Assembly (NCBI GenBank): GCA_013152145.1
Contig: JAADGW010000048.1
Coordinates: 1 to 38,851, forward strand
DNA: 38,851 nt
Source: Deltaproteobacteria bacterium
GTDB taxonomy: Bacteria > Desulfobacterota > Desulfuromonadia > Desulfuromonadales > Geopsychrobacteraceae
Reading direction: 5' to 3'
Position 1 is the first letter of the stretch. Every line of letters starts with the position of its first letter. Positions 33,524 to 38,851 of the stretch are shown here, piece after piece. The position numbers and the translations under genes were made by a program. The notes below the pieces were generated by a model. It searched no databases. It was not told the origin of the DNA and saw nothing but the letters and a program-made list of their open reading frames with translations.

Positions 33524-35170
33524 TCAGCCCTGTCGACTGGCCGTCACCATGAGAGTTAACTTCTGCCCCGGGCGCAGGATATGGCCACGGGAGAGATCAT
33601 TCCAGAGACGGATCATCTCGGTCTCGACGTCAAACTGGCGACCGATCCCCCACAGCGTATCTCCGGGCCGAACCCGGTAGATCACCTTTTTTGCCGGGCC
33701 GACCTGCGTCGCCACCCGGGTTGCCCGTCTGCCCGGTCGGGAAACGGCCAGTTTCTGCCCCGGCCGCAGGAGATTGCTCCAACCGAGCCGGTTCCAGACG
33801 CGCAACTGCTTTTCAGTGACAGAGAAACGTTTGGCAATTTTCCAGAGGCTGTCCCCGGTCCGCACCCGGTAGGTCCGCCGATAACTGCGAACATAGTTAT
33901 CGGCCAGAGAATCGACCGGCAGACGGGTAAAATTCTCTTTCAGCGGCAGTATCAGATCGCGCCCGACCTGCAAGGCCCTGGGGTTCTTGATGTTGTTCAG
34001 AGTGATAATGTCATTGATCTGAATACGATACTTCTTGGCCAACTTGCCCAGGGTGTCACCTGGCCTGAGCTGGTGACGATGGTAGCGGGCCCGTTGATCT
34101 GCGGGAAGTTTGGCGTAGAGTCGTCTGAACTGCTCGGCCTTTCCGGCCGGAACATTCAACTGATAATCCCGGACCCCCGGCGGGGTACTCCAGCGTTTCA
34201 ACGCCGGGTTGAGGGCTTTTATGGTTGAATAATCGACATCGCATAACCGGGCGACAAGTTCAAGGTCGGTGCTGGTCGGCACCGTGACAACGTCATAATC
34301 AAGCGGCTCAGCAAAATCCAGGTCGGCAAACCCGCTGGTTTTCAGATCTTTGACAATCTTCAACGTCGCCAGTAATTTCGGCAGATAATTCCGGGTCTCT
34401 TCCCGCAGCACCTTGCCTTCGGTCAATTGCCAGAAATCCTTGCTGCCACGCTCTCTGATCGCTTTGCGGACTTTTCCACCCCCGGCGTTATAGGCAGCGA
34501 CCGCCAGATACCAGTTACCGTTGAAACGGCCATGTAAGTATTTCAGATGTTTCGCCGCCGCGTGTGTCGCCTTTTCGATATCACAACGTTCATCCCGCCA
34601 CCAGTCATTCTTCATGCCGTACAGCCTGGCGGTACTTTCAATGAATTGCCAGGGGCCGGCGGCATGCGCCCAGCTGTAGGCACGGACATTAAATCCCGAT
34701 TCGATCATGGCCAGATAGGCAAGGTCGCGCGGCACCCCTTCCTCGGCAAAAATTTTCTGAATCATCGGCGTATAGCGTCCGGCCCGCTCCAGCCAGCGAC
34801 TGAACATCTTGCGGCCGCTGCCGGTGTAGTAATTATAAAACTTGTCAACGCGCGGGTGATCGCTCAAAGGAAAGTCGGCAAAATAAGCCAGTTTTGGCGG
34901 TTCAACAACTTTTTCCGGGGCGGGCTCCGGTGGGGCGACCGGCTCAGGCGATAACGTCGAGACCTCGGGATGAGCCGGGGAAAGCACGGCCGTCACCGGC
35001 AGAGGTTCGGCATCGACCTTATCTGCAGCGGCGGTCACCACCGCGGTACCTTCAATCTCAGGGGCAAGCCGAACCTGCTGCGGTGATAGCGAGAAACAGC
35101 CCCCCAGAGTTAATAACAGCAACGGCGCAAAGAACCATTTAGACATATAAACTCCAACGAAAAACTTCAT
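33524..35170 (-). CDS. MltD-like lytic transglycosylase with three LysM repeats (lipoprotein)
   Basis: Lipobox LGGC; SLT motifs IESGFNVRAYSWAHAAGPWQFI, AVAAYNAGGGKV; three YRVRTGDSLWKIAKRF-type LysM. Start may be MSKWFF at 35146. Confidence 0.9.
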   Translation of the reverse strand: MKFFVGVYMSKWFFAPLLLLTLGGCFSLSPQQVRLAPEIEGTAVVTAAADKVDAEPLPVTAVLSPAHPEVSTLSPEPVAPPEPAPEKVVEPPKLAYFADFPLSDHPRVDKFYNYYTGSGRKMFSRWLERAGRYTPMIQKIFAEEGVPRDLAYLAMIESGFNVRAYSWAHAAGPWQFIESTARLYGMKNDWWRDERCDIEKATHAAAKHLKYLHGRFNGNWYLAVAAYNAGGGKVRKAIRERGSKDFWQLTEGKVLREETRNYLPKLLATLKIVKDLKTSGFADLDFAEPLDYDVVTVPTSTDLELVARLCDVDYSTIKALNPALKRWSTPPGVRDYQLNVPAGKAEQFRRLYAKLPADQRARYHRHQLRPGDTLGKLAKKYRIQINDIITLNNIKNPRALQVGRDLILPLKENFTRLPVDSLADNYVRSYRRTYRVRTGDSLWKIAKRFSVTEKQLRVWNRLGWSNLLRPGQKLAVSRPGRRATRVATQVGPAKKVIYRVRPGDTLWGIGRQFDVETEMIRLWNDLSRGHILRPGQKLTLMVTASRQG

Positions 35171-35229
35171 TTCAGCGGGCTGCAGATTTTCTTTACCGCA
35201 GGCAGACTAATGTATACTGTCGACTTCTG

Positions 35230-36876
35230 TCAAGCTTGGCCGGAGCCGCAATCATCCTCGTTCGGCCAGAAACGACGCTGCAATTCTTCGATCAGCGGCT
35301 TAAAGCTGCTGCGCTCAAAAGCGCTCAGTGGAATCGCCTGATAACGCCGACAGAGATGTGGAACGTCCGCCGGATCGACCTGATCGACTTTATTGAATAC
35401 CAGTAACTGCGGCCGGGTTGCCAAATCCAGATCCTGCAGAATCTTTTCGACGGAAGCGATCTGTTCCTTAAACCGCGGGTTGGACAGATCGACCAGGTGC
35501 AGCAATAGATCGGCGTCTTCCAACTCTTCGAGGGTTGCTTTAAACGCCCCCAGCAGGCTCTTCGGCAGGTCACGGATAAAACCGACCGTGTCGGTGATGA
35601 TCACCTCACGATCGAGCGGAAAACGCAACCGGCGCGTCGAGGTATCGAGAGTGGCAAACAGCAGATTCTCGGTAAACACCTCACTTTGGGTCATGGCGTT
35701 GAGCAGGGTCGATTTTCCGGCGTTGGTGTAGCCGATGATCGAAATGATCGGCAGCCCCGCCCGGATCCGCTTCTGCCGCCGCTGCAGACGTCCCCGACCG
35801 AAACCATCGAGCTGTTTTTCCAGTCGGCGAATCTTGTCACGGATGCGTCGCCGATCAATTTCCAGCTTGGTTTCACCGGGTCCGCGGCCGCCGATGCCGC
35901 CCATCAGGCGCGACATGGCAGTCCCCTTGCCGGACAGACGCGGCAGAATATATTTTAACTGCGCCAGTTCCACCTGCACCTTGCCGTCACGCGACTGGGC
36001 GCGATGGGCAAAGATATCGAGGATCAGCTGGGTCCGGTCGATCACCTTGATTTCGGTGACCGCTGAGATGGAACGGACCTGGTTAGGGGTCAGATCCTGA
36101 TCGAAAACCAGCAGCGTCGCGCGCCGCTGCAAGGCGCTGATGATAATTTCGCGCAACTTGCCTTCGCCGACCAGAAAGCGTGGGTTAAGCTTGCGCGGTC
36201 GTTGAATCATCGTGTCGATCACTGCCAGGTCCGCGGTCCGTGCCAGTTCTTCCAGCTCATCCATCGAAGCTTCGACCTGCTGTCGCGATCCCTGTCCGAC
36301 GGAGATCAGCAGCGCCCGTTCACGGTCATCCGCCAGATCAACCGTTTCGGCGGCAACCTGCACCATCTCCTGGTCGAGGGTCTGAATGAAGGCGGAAAAA
36401 TCGACCTGCAGCTGGTAAAAATCGTCCAGCGCAACCGTTTCAAGCTGACATTGCTTTTCCGTCGGCAGCAGATGGGCATATTCGAAGCGACCCGGCAGAC
36501 CGTCATCACGCACCCCGATCACCGCCATCAGGTCGAGGCGCAACAGCTCCAGGTCGGTCAGATCATCCCGGCTTAAAGGTTCTTGCTTGAGGTGGGTGTG
36601 GATACAGCGCAGACCGCGCAGGCCGCTGCGGCCGAGGCTGTATTTGGAGAGGTCGGGGATAACGATCTCCCGATCATCACCGGCAATAACGTACTGAACC
36701 ACTCCGGCGCGGTCGACAATCACCCCGAGCTGACGCTGAATTTCAGCGGAAAGTTCGGTCAGATAACGGGCCAGTTCTGCAGTAATCAACTCACCGGCCG
36801 GCATTTTACGCCGGTAGATCCGTTCCAGCGCATGAATCTGGCTGGCCTTGAGGCCGCTGGTCTTGCCTTCGATCAT
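35230..36876 (-). CDS. hflX: GTPase HflX
   Basis: 548 aa; GGIGGRGPGETKLEIDRRRIRDKI, GYTNAGKSTLLNAMT, DTVGFIRDLP. Confidence 0.93.
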   Translation of the reverse strand: MIEGKTSGLKASQIHALERIYRRKMPAGELITAELARYLTELSAEIQRQLGVIVDRAGVVQYVIAGDDREIVIPDLSKYSLGRSGLRGLRCIHTHLKQEPLSRDDLTDLELLRLDLMAVIGVRDDGLPGRFEYAHLLPTEKQCQLETVALDDFYQLQVDFSAFIQTLDQEMVQVAAETVDLADDRERALLISVGQGSRQQVEASMDELEELARTADLAVIDTMIQRPRKLNPRFLVGEGKLREIIISALQRRATLLVFDQDLTPNQVRSISAVTEIKVIDRTQLILDIFAHRAQSRDGKVQVELAQLKYILPRLSGKGTAMSRLMGGIGGRGPGETKLEIDRRRIRDKIRRLEKQLDGFGRGRLQRRQKRIRAGLPIISIIGYTNAGKSTLLNAMTQSEVFTENLLFATLDTSTRRLRFPLDREVIITDTVGFIRDLPKSLLGAFKATLEELEDADLLLHLVDLSNPRFKEQIASVEKILQDLDLATRPQLLVFNKVDQVDPADVPHLCRRYQAIPLSAFERSSFKPLIEELQRRFWPNEDDCGSGQA

Positions 36877-36894
36877 TTATCTGCCCGGAAACGA

Positions 36895-36921
36895 GGAAAG
36901 GCCCCTCAACGGAGCCCTTCC
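36895..36921 (-). terminator. Possible terminator downstream of fabI
   Basis: GGAAAGGCCCC-TCAAC-GGAGCCCTTCC hairpin with two G-U pairs; weak U-tract on minus. Confidence 0.4.
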
Positions 36922-36947
36922 AAAGGAGATTGCAAAGATACGCTGCA

Positions 36948-37715
36948 TCAACCGGCGGCGGTGTTAAAACCACCATCCACATAATGGATTTCGCCGGTGA
37001 CGCCGGAAGCGAGGTCGGACAGCAGGTAAAGACTCGATTTGCCGACTTCATCCTGGGAGACCAGACGCTTGAGAGGGGCGCGCTCTTCGGCGACCCGCAA
37101 TTTTTCCTTGAAGTTGGCAATTCCGGAAGCCGCCAGGGTTTTGATCGGACCGGCTGAAACGGCATTGACGCGAATCCCCTGCTCGCCCAGCTCGGCAGCC
37201 AGGTAGCGCACCGAAGCTTCCAGGGCAGCCTTGGCGACCCCCATGACATTGTAAGCCGGAACCGAACGAACCGCGCCCAGGTAGGTCATGGTAACAATGC
37301 TGCTGCCCTTTTTCAGGACCGGCAAGGCACAGCGGGTCATCGATATCAGCGAGTAGGCGCTGACGTCAAGAGCCAGCCGGAAACCGTCACAGCTGGTTTG
37401 ACTGAAGGGTTTTTTCAGATCTTCGCGGTTGGCGAAAGCGACCGCATGGACGACAAAATCGATTTCCCCCCAGGTTTCCTTGGCCGCGTCAAAAACCGCG
37501 ACCATTTCATCTTCATTCTGCACGTCACAGGGGAGAATAAGCCGCGCATCAACGCTTTCCGCCAGCGGCCGAACCCGTTTTTCCATCGCTGCGTTCAGAT
37601 AGGTGAAAGCCAACTCGGCTCCAGCTGCACGCAGCTGCTGAGCGACCCCCCAGGCAATACTTTTGTCGTTGGCGACACCAAAAATAATGCCCCGTTTACC
37701 GGTCATCAATCCCAT
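36948..37715 (-). CDS. fabI: Enoyl-ACP reductase FabI (NADH)
   Basis: MGLMTGKRGIIFGVANDKSIAWGVAQQL; YLGAVRSVPAYNVMGVAKAALEASVRYLA; start set at 37715 (ORF extends to 37835). Confidence 0.93.
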   Translation of the reverse strand: MGLMTGKRGIIFGVANDKSIAWGVAQQLRAAGAELAFTYLNAAMEKRVRPLAESVDARLILPCDVQNEDEMVAVFDAAKETWGEIDFVVHAVAFANREDLKKPFSQTSCDGFRLALDVSAYSLISMTRCALPVLKKGSSIVTMTYLGAVRSVPAYNVMGVAKAALEASVRYLAAELGEQGIRVNAVSAGPIKTLAASGIANFKEKLRVAEERAPLKRLVSQDEVGKSSLYLLSDLASGVTGEIHYVDGGFNTAAG

Positions 37716-37904
37716 GATTCTTCTGTCTCCTTGAGCTCGGGGTAAAGAATGGTCCTTTTTAGCAAAACTGCCCGGGGAAGGCAAGCGGGTTGCGCCGGCC
37801 GGGTGAAAGCCGTGCGGACGAAACCGGCCCGCCAAACTCCGGGACAGTCGGGTGGTCAGTCATGAAGCTGTCTCCAGCAGCACTTCACGGAGCAGAGCAA
37901 CGCG

Positions 37905-38851
37905 TCAACTCACAGGAATCGTACTGATGACAAACTTCAGGTAGCGTCCTTCGGGAAAACCGACCGGGCAGGGAAAATCCTCCGGCTGGCCGCTGGTGAA
38001 AATGGTGCGCAGCTCAGCGCCGACCTGCAAGGCGCCGCGACGCAGCTCTTTCAGGTAATCATCCATGGAAACCTTCTGATGATTGGACGAACTCATCAAC
38101 AGACCACCGTTCTCGAGCAGCGGCAGGGTTTCGGCAACCAGTTTCGCCGTGCCGCCATGGGTGGAAAAACGGCTCTTCCTGGTGGTGGAAAAAGAGGGCG
38201 GATCAAACAGGATGATGTCGAAACGCCGCCTCTGTTCGCGCATTTCAGCCAGTTCGGCAAAGACATCGGCGACGATGAACTGGTGCCGTTTCGGATTGAG
38301 CCGATTGCCGGCGAAGTTCTCGCGGGCGACATCCAGATACTTCTGCGAGACATCGACGCTGGTCACCTGCTTGGCTCCGGCGGCCGCCGCAGCGACCGAA
38401 AAAGCGCCGGTAAACGCGAACAGATTGAGCACCCGCTTACCGGCAGCCCGGGACATCAGCTCGCGGCGATTACGCCGCTGATCGGGAAACAGCCCGGTAT
38501 TCAAGCCTTCGCGCAGGTCGACCCGATAAGCGAGACCATTTTCCCGCACCGTTAACGGCACCGGCGCCGATTCGCCGAAGATAACCGTGCTGTACTGTTT
38601 ATTTTTATGCTTCGCTTCGAGCCGGCGGGTTTCCTGTGGGCGCAGCTTGCGATAAATCCCCCGAGGTTGATAAACCCGCTGCAGGGCCGTCGTCAAAGCA
38701 GAGAGATGACAATCCCAGGCAGCACTGTACAACTGCACCATCAGGTAATCACCATAGCGATCGACCGTCAAGCCGGGCAGCCCGTCACCCTCGCCGTTGA
38801 CCAGCCGATACGCATCGGTCTCCTCAAGCAGGGCGTGTTGACGCAGTTGCT
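37905..38851 (-). CDS. RlmI-like class I SAM-dependent 23S rRNA methyltransferase, partial (runs off the window end)
   Basis: Frame stays open past the listed Met (QLRQHALLEETDAYRLVNGEGDGLPGLTVDRYGDY...); RVLNLFAFTGAFSVAAAAAGA, FDIILFDPPSF. Confidence 0.88.
   Translation of the reverse strand, partial: QLRQHALLEETDAYRLVNGEGDGLPGLTVDRYGDYLMVQLYSAAWDCHLSALTTALQRVYQPRGIYRKLRPQETRRLEAKHKNKQYSTVIFGESAPVPLTVRENGLAYRVDLREGLNTGLFPDQRRNRRELMSRAAGKRVLNLFAFTGAFSVAAAAAGAKQVTSVDVSQKYLDVARENFAGNRLNPKRHQFIVADVFAELAEMREQRRRFDIILFDPPSFSTTRKSRFSTHGGTAKLVAETLPLLENGGLLMSSSNHQKVSMDDYLKELRRGALQVGAELRTIFTSGQPEDFPCPVGFPEGRYLKFVISTIPVS

Overview
The window looks chromosomal and bacterial, probably a Desulfuromonadota/Geobacter-Pelobacter-type organism (an inference from gene content only). 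It is mostly minus-strand coding. Main blocks: (1) a near-complete MSHA-type type IV pilus locus (mshI, a split pilN/mshI2, J, K, L, M, N, E, G, minor pilin, mshA-like pilin, C-like, D-like, O-like partial) at 1-12148; (2) a peroxiredoxin, xerC and a three-gene hydrolase/YjbQ/DUF362 operon; (3) a Cus-type heavy-metal RND efflux operon with a Met-rich small protein; (4) an RNase E/G gene with a structured leader and a repetitive C-terminus; (5) a dynamin-like GTPase, cysK, a SAM-I riboswitch with terminator and a trans-sulfuration enzyme; (6) Smr, TPR, LysM lytic transglycosylase, HflX, FabI and an RlmI-like methyltransferase. The most notable non-genic signal is a family of four dispersed palindromic elements with GTAACTATTCAGC termini at 1753, 12164, 17381 and 18261. 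Two copies have perfect 8-bp target-site duplications and a third has a 7/8 match. They look like non-autonomous IS66-like MITEs. One sits just upstream of the first gene of the msh cluster. No CRISPR array, tRNA, rRNA or transposase gene was seen.
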